A stretch of DNA of 33,766 nucleotides from assembly GCA_050180235.1 (NCBI GenBank), contig JBFXEJ010000065.1, positions 1 to 33,766 on the forward strand. Reading direction: 5' to 3'. The DNA is from JAABRU01 sp050180235 (GTDB taxonomy: Bacteria > Desulfobacterota > Desulfobacteria > Desulfobacterales > Desulfococcaceae). Of this stretch, positions 1 to 8,786 are shown piece after piece. A model generated the notes under the pieces. The model searched no databases. It saw only the letters and a list, made by a program, of their open reading frames with translations, and was not told where the DNA came from. Numbering within the stretch: the stretch's first letter is position 1; every line of letters begins with the position of its first letter. The translations under genes were made by a program, and so were the position numbers.

Positions 1-1
1 G

Positions 2-115
2 ACTGCCGAATGGTATAAAGAACGGAACAGGAATATGAAAGGTGTGGACTGGCAGTTCAGAACAAAGGATGCGAGAATAAAACTGAAGCGACTTTATCCG
101 TCAGTTAAACCTTGA
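2..115 (+). pseudogene. 3' end of an IS630-like transposase gene (cut by window edge)
   Basis: The frame is open from base 2 and ends at TGA 113-115, giving 37 C-terminal residues. The segment VDWQFRTKDARIKLKRLYP resembles the C-terminus of IS630-type DDE transposases as I remember them; no catalytic residue lies in this stretch. The rest of the gene is left of the window, so it may be intact there. The stop codon overlaps the first possible start of the next reading frame (TTG at 112), which suggests the insertion sequence ends within a few bases and has cut the following peptidase gene. Family assignment is moderate; that this is the tail of a transposase is likely. Confidence 0.6.
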
Positions 116-1086
116 CAGAACACTACACACCTTTTGCCGGAGGAACAAGTTTTACCAAGACCTGGACGATCAAAAACACGGGAACCAGCACTTGGACTTC
201 TTCATACAAACTCAGGTATGTTTCCAATACGGCCGGCAGAATGAGCACTGTCAGCGAAGTGGCAATATCCGGAAGTGTTGCTCCGGGCGGAACTTACAAA
301 TTTTCTGTACCCATGAAAGCACCTGCTGCACAAAGTTCCGAAAAGTCATACAAAGAGGTCTGGAAATTCACAAATCCGGCAGGGTCGACGATAAATATCG
401 GCAGTTCTGCTACAGTATGGGCCTTGATAAAAGTTCCGGCCCCACTGCCGCCATCATCTGATTACTTTACTTGGCCCGTTGATCCAACGAACCGCACCGA
501 TGGTCATTATACTGGTACATCCAGTGCTAAAACCATTGAATTTTGGCTACATAATTCAAATCATATTCAAGATACTGTTTGGCGAGATGCCCAACCTTTT
601 CAGAAATATTACTATAGTACCTATGGTTATCATTTAGGTTCTGATTTTAATATAAAATCAGGAGATTCAGATTTAAACCTGAGCGTTTATCCTATCGCAA
701 AGGGAACGGTAAGTCGAGTTCTTGAGAATGTATGCGGGTATGGGAATATTGTATTTGTAAAGCATACCACATCCTTTGGTGCACGTACATACACATCCAT
801 GTATGCACATGTCAATTGGTTATCAAGTGGTAAACCTGTTGTGAATACATCCGTTAGTTCAGCTAACCCCATCGCACGAATTGGTAAAGGAGCTTGGACT
901 AAGACCAGCAGTTGCGGTACAAGCGGTTCTTATCCAGCCCATCTGCATTTCGAAATCCGAAGAGGGGATAGAACTGAACCTGGTGCTGCATATACAAAAT
1001 CAAAATGTGACGGCAGTGACAGCAGCACTAACAATTGCCCACAGAATCAAATAGATCCAGATATTTTTATCTCAGCGCATAACTAA
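112..1086 (+). CDS. NBR1-type Ig domain + M23 metallopeptidase, probably 5'-truncated
   Basis: The first ~105 residues form an NBR1-like Ig domain (FTKTWTIKNTGTSTWT, then the KEVWKFTNPAG strand region). Residues ~165-315 form an M23 (LytM-like) peptidase domain: the HLGSD motif supplies the first zinc His and Asp, and HLHFE supplies the HxH motif. M23 enzymes cut peptide cross-links of peptidoglycan and are normally exported. Here there is no signal peptide, no Shine-Dalgarno before the TTG at 112, and an in-frame stop at 103-105, directly after a transposase tail. I infer that an IS insertion removed the 5' part, leaving a domain-complete but probably unexported remnant. A hairpin terminator follows the stop. 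Domain identification is firm; expression is doubtful. Confidence 0.75.
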   Translation: MTEHYTPFAGGTSFTKTWTIKNTGTSTWTSSYKLRYVSNTAGRMSTVSEVAISGSVAPGGTYKFSVPMKAPAAQSSEKSYKEVWKFTNPAGSTINIGSSATVWALIKVPAPLPPSSDYFTWPVDPTNRTDGHYTGTSSAKTIEFWLHNSNHIQDTVWRDAQPFQKYYYSTYGYHLGSDFNIKSGDSDLNLSVYPIAKGTVSRVLENVCGYGNIVFVKHTTSFGARTYTSMYAHVNWLSSGKPVVNTSVSSANPIARIGKGAWTKTSSCGTSGSYPAHLHFEIRRGDRTEPGAAYTKSKCDGSDSSTNNCPQNQIDPDIFISAHN

Positions 1087-1092
1087 ATGCAA

Positions 1093-1133
1093 GAGCCTAT
1101 CTGAATCTGATTCAGATAGGCTCATTATTTCTT
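1093..1133 (+). terminator. Rho-independent terminator after the M23 gene
   Basis: Positions 1093-1123 form a near-perfect palindrome (GAGCCTATCTGAATC paired with its complement around a single central base), followed by the T-rich run ATTATTTCTTT. It lies 6 bases after the M23 stop codon. Confidence 0.85.
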
Positions 1134-1163
1134 TATATCAATCAGAGCAGGAAGGACTAATGT

Positions 1164-2357
1164 ATGAAAAAGAATTATTTTATGGCTTTAATTATTTTTT
1201 TACTATCATTAGGAACATCCAAATTGTATTTTTTTTCAAGCCCTAATGATATGTTGGAAAAATCTGCTTCACTTGAAAATGCAGAATTTGAAAAAAAAAC
1301 TTCATTCGGCAACAATAATCCTGACAGTATAACCAGTTCTTCTGTTTTTGAGGCAAAACAACAAAATGTATTACATTCTGAAACAGAACCAGTTATGGCT
1401 GAAACAAAGCAGGATTTTACAAATAATCTGATTTCAGCAGTAAGTTTTGTCAATGAAAATTATAACCAAATAAATCCTGAAAATATAACTCCATTTGATA
1501 TTGACAATATGATTCAGATTCTTAATGATTCATTGGCTGATAATGTATCCAGAAAAAACAGTGCCAAATCGTTGATTCAAATAGGAACTAAGGATAGTAT
1601 TTTGGCAGTTCTTAAAGCGATCATAGAGGTTGATATACAAGAAAATTATGTTTTTAAAGAAAATTTGATGCAAATTTTTGCGGATGTAAATTCTGTAGAA
1701 GCTGCTGAATTGTTGACAGATATACTGATAAAAAAATCAACTGATGTATCTGAAATTCCCGAAGACATAGTTTATAAAATAAGAAATGTGATAAGACTGA
1801 TGCCGGATGAAACTGTGGGAGAAATGCTTACCCAAAAGTATTACAATGAAACTTTGGAAGAAAATCAGAAAATATTATTGGATATTAATCATCCTGTTAT
1901 GATTGCACGGCTGTCTGCTGATGCTTTGATGAAGGGCGATAATGAAACAGCAGACAGACTGTTAGAAGAACTTGCCGGGGATGAAGAGAATGGGGCGATC
2001 ATGGGAATGATGATACTTGCCAGAGATAAATCCATACCTCTTGAAAATGTTAGCAATATGCTGTCTTTTTGGAGTCTGTCAAACGCAGATAACGAACAGT
2101 CACATTTTGCATTTGTTGAGTATCTTGGCAATGCTGAATTCAGCCCGGAAGAAAGAGCAGTGGCAGCTTATGCAATCGCCAATGAAAAAGACAAAGAAAT
2201 GGCAATATCAGCTTTGAAGAAAGCCCAACTGTTTGAGGAAGACCCTTTAGTTCAGGAATCTATCAGCAATGCTCTGTCCCGAATAACTGACAATACCCAG
2301 TCAGCCCAGCCTGATGAAACGATTGTCCCTGATGAAGATACATCCCTGAATTCCTAA
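1164..2357 (+). CDS. Membrane-anchored helical-repeat protein of unknown function
   Basis: 397 aa. The start ATG follows AGGAAGG at a normal distance. Residues 6-26 are hydrophobic after MKKN and look like an uncleaved signal anchor or signal peptide. A low-complexity linker rich in S, E and N follows (residues ~30-85). The rest (residues ~95-380) is almost entirely amphipathic helix, with stretches such as AKSLIQIGTKDSILAVLKAI that recall HEAT-like repeats. I do not recognise the family. The gene is A/T-rich compared with the metabolic genes further on, lies just downstream of the truncated M23 gene and has its own terminator, so it is probably a single-gene unit. A scaffold role outside the cytoplasmic membrane is only a guess. 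Confidence 0.75.
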   Translation: MKKNYFMALIIFLLSLGTSKLYFFSSPNDMLEKSASLENAEFEKKTSFGNNNPDSITSSSVFEAKQQNVLHSETEPVMAETKQDFTNNLISAVSFVNENYNQINPENITPFDIDNMIQILNDSLADNVSRKNSAKSLIQIGTKDSILAVLKAIIEVDIQENYVFKENLMQIFADVNSVEAAELLTDILIKKSTDVSEIPEDIVYKIRNVIRLMPDETVGEMLTQKYYNETLEENQKILLDINHPVMIARLSADALMKGDNETADRLLEELAGDEENGAIMGMMILARDKSIPLENVSNMLSFWSLSNADNEQSHFAFVEYLGNAEFSPEERAVAAYAIANEKDKEMAISALKKAQLFEEDPLVQESISNALSRITDNTQSAQPDETIVPDEDTSLNS

Positions 2358-2442
2358 CCCTGAAAATTATGATTTTTTCATCATGTGAATAGTCTTCACG
2401 AACTTGGATTACAGCCTGACCTGCTTTTACGATTAACAAAAA

Positions 2443-2477
2443 GAACGCAGAGAAAACTCTCTGCGTTGTTTGTTTTG
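2443..2477 (+). terminator. Rho-independent terminator
   Basis: AACGCAGAGA (2444-2453) pairs perfectly with TCTCTGCGTT (2458-2467) around a 4-base loop, followed by GTTTGTTTT. It ends the 397-aa gene, about 85 bases downstream of its stop. Confidence 0.85.
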
Positions 2478-2637
2478 CACATAAGTCACAGATTCTGCCG
2501 ATCTCTGTTTCCGCACTTCCGCCATTTTCCCCTGCATCCCTGCACACGGGGAATGAATTGACTTTTCAGGATCATATTGTTATACTTAACCCAAATCTTT
2601 TTTTACAGAAAACATATGGTGTGAAATCAGGATACTG

Positions 2638-3492
2638 ATGAAAACAGACAAAGAACTGTACCGGCTGTTTGCCGCGCGGCCCGATTATCTTTTTGAATGT
2701 GCCGGGATAAAGGTCACCGCAACCTATGAGATGAAATCCGTGACTTTCAAGGAGTTTGAGCGGAGAAGTGACGGACTGCTTGAACCCCTTTCAGATGAGG
2801 AACCGGTGTATATCGCGGAATTTCAGGCATATGAGGACAAAACCGTTTATCACCGGCTCATCATGGAAATGGCGGTTTACGGAAAAGAGCATCCGGACAG
2901 GAACATCAGGGGAATTCTGGTGTTCACCTGTTCCGGGCTTGATCCGAAAACCAAACCCTGGCACGAACTGACAGCATCCGGAGAGAGTCTGAAAGTTGTG
3001 TATCTGGATGATTTTCTGGATAAACTGGAAAAAAAGCATCCGGATCATCCTTTGGTGGCCGTGTTCAGTCCCCTGCGGATTGGAGACAGAGAGGTTCTGC
3101 GGAAAAATGCGGGAAAATGGCGGCAGGACATTGAAAAAGAACCGGACGGAAAAACCAGGGAAAATTTTGTGTCCGTGTTTACACGGTGGATGCAGGAAAG
3201 ATTCAGCAATCTCACATATGAGGAGGTGATCAGCATGTTTGCCGAAGTTACACCGTTGGAAGAGACCGTATCCTATAAGGAAATATTTGCAAAAGGAGCC
3301 ACACATGGAAAACACGAAGGAAAAAACGATGGAAAATATGAAACCATCCGGGAGGAGCTTGATCGACTGCGTCTTCTGCGGTCGCAGAATATTCTGAGCG
3401 AATCCCTTTTTGAGATACTTTCCGGCCCACTGAAAAAAGAACTGGAATATCTGGAAATACTAATGGATAGGAAAAACAGGATGGCGGACTGA
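2638..3492 (+). CDS. DUF2887 / Rpn-like PD-(D/E)XK family protein
   Basis: 284 aa. The N-terminal two-thirds match the DUF2887 style of the Rpn/PD-(D/E)XK-transposase superfamily: KTDKELYRLF, then SVTFKEFERRSDGLLEP, then YIAEFQAYED. The Asp of SDG and the E-x-Q of AEFQ are the probable metal-binding pair of the nuclease fold. The C-terminal region (~225-284) is charged and helical (GKHEGKNDGKYETIREELD), as is usual in these proteins. The family often occurs in many copies per genome and is linked to recombination-promoting nucleases; the cellular role of this copy is unknown. The A/G-rich stretch ATCAGGATACTG before the ATG is a weak ribosome-binding site. It appears monocistronic. Confidence 0.8.
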   Translation: MKTDKELYRLFAARPDYLFECAGIKVTATYEMKSVTFKEFERRSDGLLEPLSDEEPVYIAEFQAYEDKTVYHRLIMEMAVYGKEHPDRNIRGILVFTCSGLDPKTKPWHELTASGESLKVVYLDDFLDKLEKKHPDHPLVAVFSPLRIGDREVLRKNAGKWRQDIEKEPDGKTRENFVSVFTRWMQERFSNLTYEEVISMFAEVTPLEETVSYKEIFAKGATHGKHEGKNDGKYETIREELDRLRLLRSQNILSESLFEILSGPLKKELEYLEILMDRKNRMAD

Positions 3493-3770
3493 TTTTTTTT
3501 AATGCTGTGCATTCTGCCTTATACACAGCGGAAAAGCCCTCTTTTTTTCAGATGGATTGCAGACAGACTGCGTTTCATCTTCTGTCTGAACCGGGATTCT
3601 CAGGATTTCAGGATTTACCGGGATTTTTTTATGCCCTGCACAATCCCGGTTAAATCCCTTAATCCGGTGAATCCCGGTTCTTATACCAATTATCTATTGA
3701 AATTATATGCTTAGCACCGTCATAAATTGCGCTTTTGAATTTTTGATTTCAATCGTAAAAAAAATATGGT
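3493..3770. repeat. Repeat-bearing spacer with a BIME-like inverted repeat at 3589-3679
   Basis: 3589-3624 and 3643-3679 are long imperfect inverted copies built from the units AACCGGGATTC, GGATT and ACCGGGAT. Just after it, 3680-3707 (TTATACCAATTATCTATTG) is a single arm like the ends of the element family clustered at 15.1-15.9 kb. No coding frame of convincing composition was seen in this spacer. Confidence 0.6.
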
Positions 3771-4224
3771 AATGGTATTTTTTGACTGATAACTTTCATC
3801 GCATTAAACTTTCATTATAATTGCTGACAAACATTCTTATGCGCTTTTCATGCATTTCCCGGTTTCTGCTTAAAGGGGAGAGTCTTCCGCACCATGCAGG
3901 CGCAACTCTGACGCAGCGTATTGTCAGAACGTTCAGTATGTGCTTTCTCCCCGCTTTTTTTCCCGGACTGCCGCAGACGTTCTGAGGGGACAGCATTTCT
4001 GTATGATTCCCGATAATCTGTATAAACAGCAGCACGTTTCCGGCAGTCACCGGGAAGGGATTCGTAAAAACTGCAGGCCCTGCAGTGATATTTCTGCGCC
4101 CCGGCCCGTGTTTTTCAGCATATTCTCACTTCAGCATATTCTGCACGGTATATTTGTCATATTTTCCGCTCCTTATTTCTCATAATAAAATATAAGTTAT
4201 AACAGTCAAAAAAATACCACTAAC
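3768..4224. mobile_element. MITE-like element, family GTAGTGGTATTTTTTTGACTG, long copy
   Basis: The ends are inverted: AATGGTATTTTTTGACTG at 3771-3788 and CAGTCAAAAAAATACCAC at 4203-4220. A shorter relative at 29557-29785 has the same ends and shares interior blocks (ACATTCTTATGCGCTTT, CCGCACCATGCAGGCGCA, TTGTCATATTTTCCGCT, TTATTTCTCATAATAAAA). No transposase is encoded, so it is non-autonomous. The short copy looks like this one with about 220 bases deleted. No clear target duplication is visible. Confidence 0.75.
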
Positions 4225-4252
4225 AATTAATTAACTCATCTTACGCACCCCG

Positions 4253-4321
4253 GTCATACCGGAGAGAGCCGGTATCCGGAAACCATTGAAAATACCGGAT
4301 TCCGGCTTTCGCCGGTATGAC
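4253..4321. repeat. REP-like palindrome next to the OYE gene end
   Basis: 4253-4279 and 4295-4321 are inverted copies that agree at about 24 of 27 positions (GTCATACCGG at one end, CCGGTATGAC at the other). It lies downstream of the leftward OYE gene and may help end its transcript. A shorter version of the same unit is at 16142-16164. Confidence 0.65.
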
Positions 4322-4397
4322 GGTAAAAGCGGGTAACTTCCTGATTTTTGGAAAGGCCGCGTAAGGTGGGTTAAAAAAATTTCCCTGAAGCCTGTTT

Positions 4398-5519
4398 TCA
4401 GACAGCGTCAGCCTTTTTTGCTTTTTCCCGTTCACGGGTTACGCAGTAAACGCCTTTGCCTTCAAATCCGGGCCGGAAGCAGAGATTGTCAGAAACACAT
4501 TCGGCTTTTCTCCGGTCTCCTTCTTTCCAGCGTTGAATCAGGTTCGGTTCCCGGATAAAGGGACGGCTCATGGAAATATAATCGGCCACGCCTGTTTCCA
4601 CCATTTCTTCGGCTTTTTCAAAGGAGCGCATTCCGCCCACCAGAATCAGGGGAACCGGGACTTCCTGTCTGAAACGCAGCGCATCTTCCTTAAAATAGGC
4701 TTCCTTATCCGGGGATTTGATGGCCATGCGGGAAGGGGAAAGTTTGGCATTTGTCAGCAGCCCCCCGCTCAGTTCTATTGAGTCAATGCCTGCTTCGGCC
4801 AGCATTTTTCCGGCTGCAAGGGAATCTTCTGTTTCCAGACCGTTTTCCGCAAAATCCCGGCAGTTCAGTTTGATGAGCAGCGGAAAATCCGATCCAACGG
4901 CTTCCCGGATGGCTTTGCAGATTTCAACATGAATTCTGCACCGGTTCCGAATGTCCCCGCCATATTCATCCCTACGCCGGTTGAAGATGGGAGAAAGAAA
5001 CTGACTGAGCAGATAACCGTGAGCGGAATGAATCTGCACACCGTCAAATCCGGCTTCCTTTGCCCGTCGGGCCGCATCGGCAAAAGAGAAAATCAGTGCG
5101 CTGATGTCGTCTCTGCTCATCTCTTTTCGCGGTAATTTTGCCAGTCCCTCATACAAAGAAGGAACCCAGGGCGGTTCCTTCACGAACTGCTCTGAGGCAA
5201 AATTTCCTGCATGGGCCATCTGCAGGACAATCTTTCCGCCATTGTCATGAACTGCATCTGCCATTTCCCGCAGTCCGGGAATCAGTTCATCTTTGTAAAC
5301 TCCCATCTGATTAGGCCCGGCCTGACCTTCGGGCCGGATATAGGTATGACCGGAAATAATCAGACCAACCCCGCCTTTTGCCAGAGTTGTCATCACGTTT
5401 TTCAGTTCCCGCGTCACAGCCCCATCCGGACTTGCCAATCCTTCCCATGTGGCCGAGCGCACAAAGCGGTTCGCAAGTGTCATATTTCCGATTTTTGTAC
5501 TTTCAAACAGTTTGCTCAT
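4398..5519 (-). CDS. NADH:flavin oxidoreductase, Old Yellow Enzyme family
   Basis: 373 aa, a single (beta/alpha)8 FMN barrel. The family signature HSAHGYLLSQFLSP, then NRRRDEYGG, carries the FMN/substrate-binding residues; LVGGMRS and ISMSRPFIREP near the C-terminus form the phosphate-binding end of the barrel. The last ~30 residues carry a reduced cysteine set (CVSDNLC, later GVYC) in the place where 2,4-dienoyl-CoA-reductase-type relatives bind an Fe-S cluster. It lacks the second NAD(P)/FAD domain of those enzymes, so it is a single-domain ene-reductase type. Substrate unknown. It is the only leftward gene between 1 and 16 kb, flanked by repeats on both sides, and has no operon partner. 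Confidence 0.9.
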   Translation of the reverse strand: MSKLFESTKIGNMTLANRFVRSATWEGLASPDGAVTRELKNVMTTLAKGGVGLIISGHTYIRPEGQAGPNQMGVYKDELIPGLREMADAVHDNGGKIVLQMAHAGNFASEQFVKEPPWVPSLYEGLAKLPRKEMSRDDISALIFSFADAARRAKEAGFDGVQIHSAHGYLLSQFLSPIFNRRRDEYGGDIRNRCRIHVEICKAIREAVGSDFPLLIKLNCRDFAENGLETEDSLAAGKMLAEAGIDSIELSGGLLTNAKLSPSRMAIKSPDKEAYFKEDALRFRQEVPVPLILVGGMRSFEKAEEMVETGVADYISMSRPFIREPNLIQRWKEGDRRKAECVSDNLCFRPGFEGKGVYCVTREREKAKKADAV

Positions 5520-5574
5520 TTTCTCTCTTTCCTGATTTGTACATAATAAAATTTTATTATGATTTTATATGGTT

Positions 5575-5715
5575 TAATACCGGTTCGCCATTGATTTGAT
5601 ACAATACCGTCAGTTTTTCCGCTGTTCAGCGTTCACAAAAAACCGCTCCGCTTAATTTTTGCACTCCTCCGGATTTGTATTCTGTATCGTATAGAATCAA
5701 TAGAGAATTGGTATA
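5575..5715. mobile_element. MITE-like element, TATACCAATTCGCCATTG family (copy 1)
   Basis: The ends are ~30-bp imperfect inverted repeats (TTCGCCATTGATTTGATAC on the left; GTATAGAATCAATAGAGAAT on the right). The interior is the reverse complement of two copies near 15.4-15.8 kb: it contains the block AACCGCTCCGCTTAATTTTT and then GCACTCCTCCGGATTTG. Non-coding. Confidence 0.8.
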
Positions 5716-5769
5716 ATTCCCTGCCTCCCGGAAAAGGCAGGATGCCGTTTCCGCAATTTCAGAAAACTT

Positions 5770-5998
5770 CAGGGATAGTTTTTCCCGGAAATCGCCTAAC
5801 GCCCCGCGATACCGGGAGCTGCTATGCAAAAGACGGGATGTACCATTTTACGGCCATTCCGGATTTCTCTTTACGCCTTTGGTATAATACTCCAAATCAT
5901 AATAATCCGCAACCCATTCCCGCACATTTCCTGCCATATGGCACAGTACGTAAGGCGATTTTCCCTCAGACAGAGAATCCGCCGGCTGCATGTCTGTC
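5770..5998 (-). pseudogene. Fragment of a formylglycine-generating enzyme (FGE-sulfatase domain)
   Basis: Read leftward, the frame gives SEGKSPYVLCHMAGNV, then REWVADYYDLEYYTKGVKRNP, a stop codon (TAA), then a further stretch NGTSRLLHSSSRYRGA. This matches the hallmark of FGE/SUMF1-like proteins (SPYGLYDMAGNVWEW, then WYDxxYY, then RVLRGGSW). FGE-type enzymes oxidise a sulfatase cysteine to formylglycine, and bacterial paralogues have other roles. Only this internal piece survives, interrupted by a stop and flanked by palindromic elements on both sides, so it is a decayed gene. Confidence 0.6.
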
Positions 5999-6016
5999 CA
6001 TTTATCATCATAATCT

Positions 6017-6080
6017 CAGCAGATCGAAAACTCCCTCCCCTCGTGGGAGAGGGAGAATTAAGGAAATTTTCGATCTGCTG
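6017..6080. repeat. Small inverted-repeat element
   Basis: CAGCAGATCGAAAA (6017-6030) is a perfect inverted repeat of TTTTCGATCTGCTG (6067-6080). Inside is a second hairpin, CTCCCTCCC with GGGAGAGGGAG. It sits at the broken upstream end of the FGE fragment. Confidence 0.7.
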
Positions 6081-6462
6081 AATCTTCATAATCATACACG
6101 GCCGGGCACAGAAAATGAAAACAGAAAATTGATCGCTTTCAAACTGACATATCTGCCAATACAGATGACCGGAAACCTGTGTATGAGACCGTTATTTTTC
6201 CGTCTGCCATATCTTTCTTTTTCATTGCCAAACATCCGGATATTCCCTATACTGTGAACTTCAGGAAAAAAATTTTGACCAAACCGTCAGATTTTTGTGC
6301 TTAAACTGTGATGATCTCGTAAAAAGTCAGAAATACCGTCACTCCGGTGAGATTTTGAATCCATAATTCACTGAAAAATATGGATTTTTGCTTATTCAGG
6401 AATGACGCAGAAATAAAAAACCGGATTTTTTGCGGTTTCATCAATTATGGTTAGTTCACGAC
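6081..6462. other. Spacer without a recognisable gene
   Basis: No frame here has convincing protein character. 6310-6410 contains short repeated phrases (GATGATCTCGTAAAAAGTC, GTCACTCCGGTGAGATT) that resemble degenerate REP units. No clear promoter was identified for the following ABC transporter gene. Confidence 0.5.
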
Positions 6463-6596
6463 TACTACATGACCACGTTGAATTTTATATATTCCCATCC
6501 TGAGAGGGGCAGGGTGTGTCCGGAACTGCAGACACCCAAAACACCCTGCCCCCTCTCAGTCGGGGATTGTATAAAATCTAAATTGGTTATGTACTA
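6463..6596. repeat. Inverted-repeat element upstream of the ABC exporter
   Basis: CTGAGAGGGGCAGGGTGT pairs with ACACCCTGCCCCCTCTCAG, and the pairing continues outward through TTTTATA (6483-6489) with TATAAAA (6570-6576) and more weakly to about 6463 and 6596. The CCTGAGAGGGG and CCCCCTCTCA units recur in the element at 15124-15258. Confidence 0.65.
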
Positions 6597-6617
6597 CCCG
6601 CATTTTTCAGGATTCCC

Positions 6618-8588
6618 ATGTTTTCCGATTACGGATACTCCGAGGAAAAGACCCTCGGCAAAGCTTATGACCTCAGACTGCTGAAACGGCTCTGGCCCTT
6701 TACCCGGCCATACCGCTTTCACCTGTTCTGCGCGGTGCTGATGATTATTGTCATCACTGTGCTTGAGCTGGCCATGCCCTATATCACCAAGATCACGATT
6801 GACCGCTATATCGTGCCCCGTCCCGAATCATCAGAAACAGGGACAGAATCAGGACAGGAAAAAATCCGGTGGCTGAACGCGGATACCTCTGTGGAACGCA
6901 TGAAAACTCTTATCCGCAAATATCCGGACCTGTTTCACACAGAAAACGGAAATACGCGGATTGCCCTGGATGATGTATCCAAAATGGAAATGGCTGATAT
7001 TGCCATTCTGCGGCAGAAGGATATTCGCGGTGTGGAAATCATGACAGCAATATTCCTGCTGATTGTGCTGCTTGATTTTGCCCTGAATTTTGTGCAGGTC
7101 ATGGTCATGGAATATGCGGGACAGGGCGTGATGCATGATCTGCGGATGAATCTTTTCAGGCATATTCAGGGATGTTCCATCTCCTTTTTCAACCGCACAC
7201 CCGTAGCCCGGCTGGTGACGCGCACCACCAATGACGTGCAGAACATGAATGAGCTTTTCACCTCTGTAATTGTTTTTGTGTTCAAGGATATGTTTCTGCT
7301 CGCTGGCATTACAGTTGTACTGCTGAGCATCCGCTGGCAACTGGCCCTGATCTGTTTTGCGCTTCTTCCCTTTATGGTATGGGCTTCCCTGTATTTCTCC
7401 CGCCGGATCAGAGAGTCTTTCCGGATTATGCGGATCAAAACCTCTGAAATCAATGCCCGTTTTTCAGAAACCATCAGCGGCATAAAGGTTATCCGGCTTT
7501 TCCGGCAGGAACAGGCCAACTTTGGCCGGTTTTGGAAAGTAAACCATGAGTTTTATGAGGCAGGTATGGATCAGATCCGGATTTTCGGACTTTTCATGCC
7601 CCTGATTGAACTCTTCAACGCGCTGGCGCTGGCTCTGGTGATTTATTACGGCGGCAGAGGCGTGCTTTCCGGGGATGTTTCCCTGGGCGTGCTGGTGGCC
7701 TTTATTTCCTATATGCGCATGTTTTTCAATCCCATCCGGGACATAGCCGAGAAATACAATATTCTTCAGAATGCCATGTCCTCTGCTGAGCGGATTTTTC
7801 TGATTCTGGACACCCATGAACGCCTTCCAGCATCCGAAACAGAGCTTGCCCTTCAACACATTGACAGCATTGCCTTTGACAATGTTTCCCACAGTTATGT
7901 CAAAGGAGAGACAGTGCTGCGGAATCTTTCCTTTCAGGTGAACGCGGGCGAAACCGTTGCCATTGTCGGCCCCACAGGTGCAGGGAAAACTTCGATCATC
8001 AATCTGATTATCCGTTTTTATGATCCGGTTTCAGGCCGGGTGCTGATCAGCGGAAAGGATATCCGGGAAATGGACACAGCCCTTGTGCGGTCAAAAACAG
8101 CGCTTGTCACCCAGGATCCTTTTCTTTTTTCCGGAACTGTCCGGGAGAATATTTTTCAGGAACACAGCGGGCTTGGCGAAGAACAGATGCGGACTGTGCT
8201 GGAAAAGGCCAACTGCGGCTTTGTGACGGAAAAAATGCCCCAGGGACTTGACACAGTTCTTTCTGAAGGGGGCGCATCCATTTCCAGCGGGGAGCGCCAG
8301 CTTATTTCCATTGCCAGAGCCTTTGCCCGTGATCCGGAACTGATTCTGCTTGACGAGGCCACTTCCTATATTGATTCGGAAACCGAGGTGAAAATTCAGG
8401 CTGCCCTGTCCAGGCTTATGCAGAACCGCACTTCTCTTATTGTGGCCCATCGTCTGTCCACTGCCCGGAGTGCGGACAGGATTATCGTGATCCGCGGTGG
8501 CAGGATCGCGGAATCCGGTTCACATGCCGAACTGATGGAGAAAAAAAGTTTTTATTTCAAACTCAATCAGTTGCAGAACAGATCATAA
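6618..8588 (+). CDS. ABC exporter (type IV half-transporter, MsbA/MdlB-like)
   Basis: 656 aa, with membrane and ATPase domains fused. The transmembrane part (residues ~25-375) begins with FHLFCAVLMIIVITVLELAM. Between TM1 and TM2 there is an insert of about 80 hydrophilic residues (residues ~65-145), probably a periplasmic loop; some heterodimeric exporters also have a longer loop here. The nucleotide-binding domain has Walker A GPTGAGKTS (~451), the signature SSGERQL in place of LSGGQ, Walker B LILLDEATS (~579) and the H-loop VAHRLST. Two copies, or one plus a partner, would form the pump; no partner is adjacent. Substrate (lipid, drug or peptide) cannot be read from the sequence. The start is supported by CAGGATT upstream of the ATG. 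Confidence 0.92.
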   Translation: MFSDYGYSEEKTLGKAYDLRLLKRLWPFTRPYRFHLFCAVLMIIVITVLELAMPYITKITIDRYIVPRPESSETGTESGQEKIRWLNADTSVERMKTLIRKYPDLFHTENGNTRIALDDVSKMEMADIAILRQKDIRGVEIMTAIFLLIVLLDFALNFVQVMVMEYAGQGVMHDLRMNLFRHIQGCSISFFNRTPVARLVTRTTNDVQNMNELFTSVIVFVFKDMFLLAGITVVLLSIRWQLALICFALLPFMVWASLYFSRRIRESFRIMRIKTSEINARFSETISGIKVIRLFRQEQANFGRFWKVNHEFYEAGMDQIRIFGLFMPLIELFNALALALVIYYGGRGVLSGDVSLGVLVAFISYMRMFFNPIRDIAEKYNILQNAMSSAERIFLILDTHERLPASETELALQHIDSIAFDNVSHSYVKGETVLRNLSFQVNAGETVAIVGPTGAGKTSIINLIIRFYDPVSGRVLISGKDIREMDTALVRSKTALVTQDPFLFSGTVRENIFQEHSGLGEEQMRTVLEKANCGFVTEKMPQGLDTVLSEGGASISSGERQLISIARAFARDPELILLDEATSYIDSETEVKIQAALSRLMQNRTSLIVAHRLSTARSADRIIVIRGGRIAESGSHAELMEKKSFYFKLNQLQNRS

Positions 8589-8624
8589 AGAAACAGATCC
8601 GCCCATTCCTGTTTTACAAAAAAA

Positions 8625-8660
8625 TTTCTGTCATAAAAGTGTTTTTTCTGTCATAAATGT
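8625..8660 (+). repeat. 20-bp-spaced direct repeat upstream of mgtE
   Basis: TTTCTGTCATAAAAGT (8625-8640) and TTTCTGTCATAAATGT (8645-8660) are direct copies with a 20-base period, about 130 bases before the mgtE start. They could be a regulator site or a simple duplication. I saw no Mg2+ riboswitch. Confidence 0.45.
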
Positions 8661-8786
8661 CCGCTTTGATAACTGCCGGACTGATTCAGGGAAAACCGGT
8701 GATTCAGAAACCGGGGTTAAAAAAAATGCCGCATTTATGGCGATGAATACCGGATTAACCGGAAAATTTTTTCGGGAGAATATCCC

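Noticed and set aside
8589..8786. Mg2+ riboswitch before mgtE
   Set aside because: I looked for an M-box-like long leader with conserved helices and saw only a short direct repeat and a gap too small for it.
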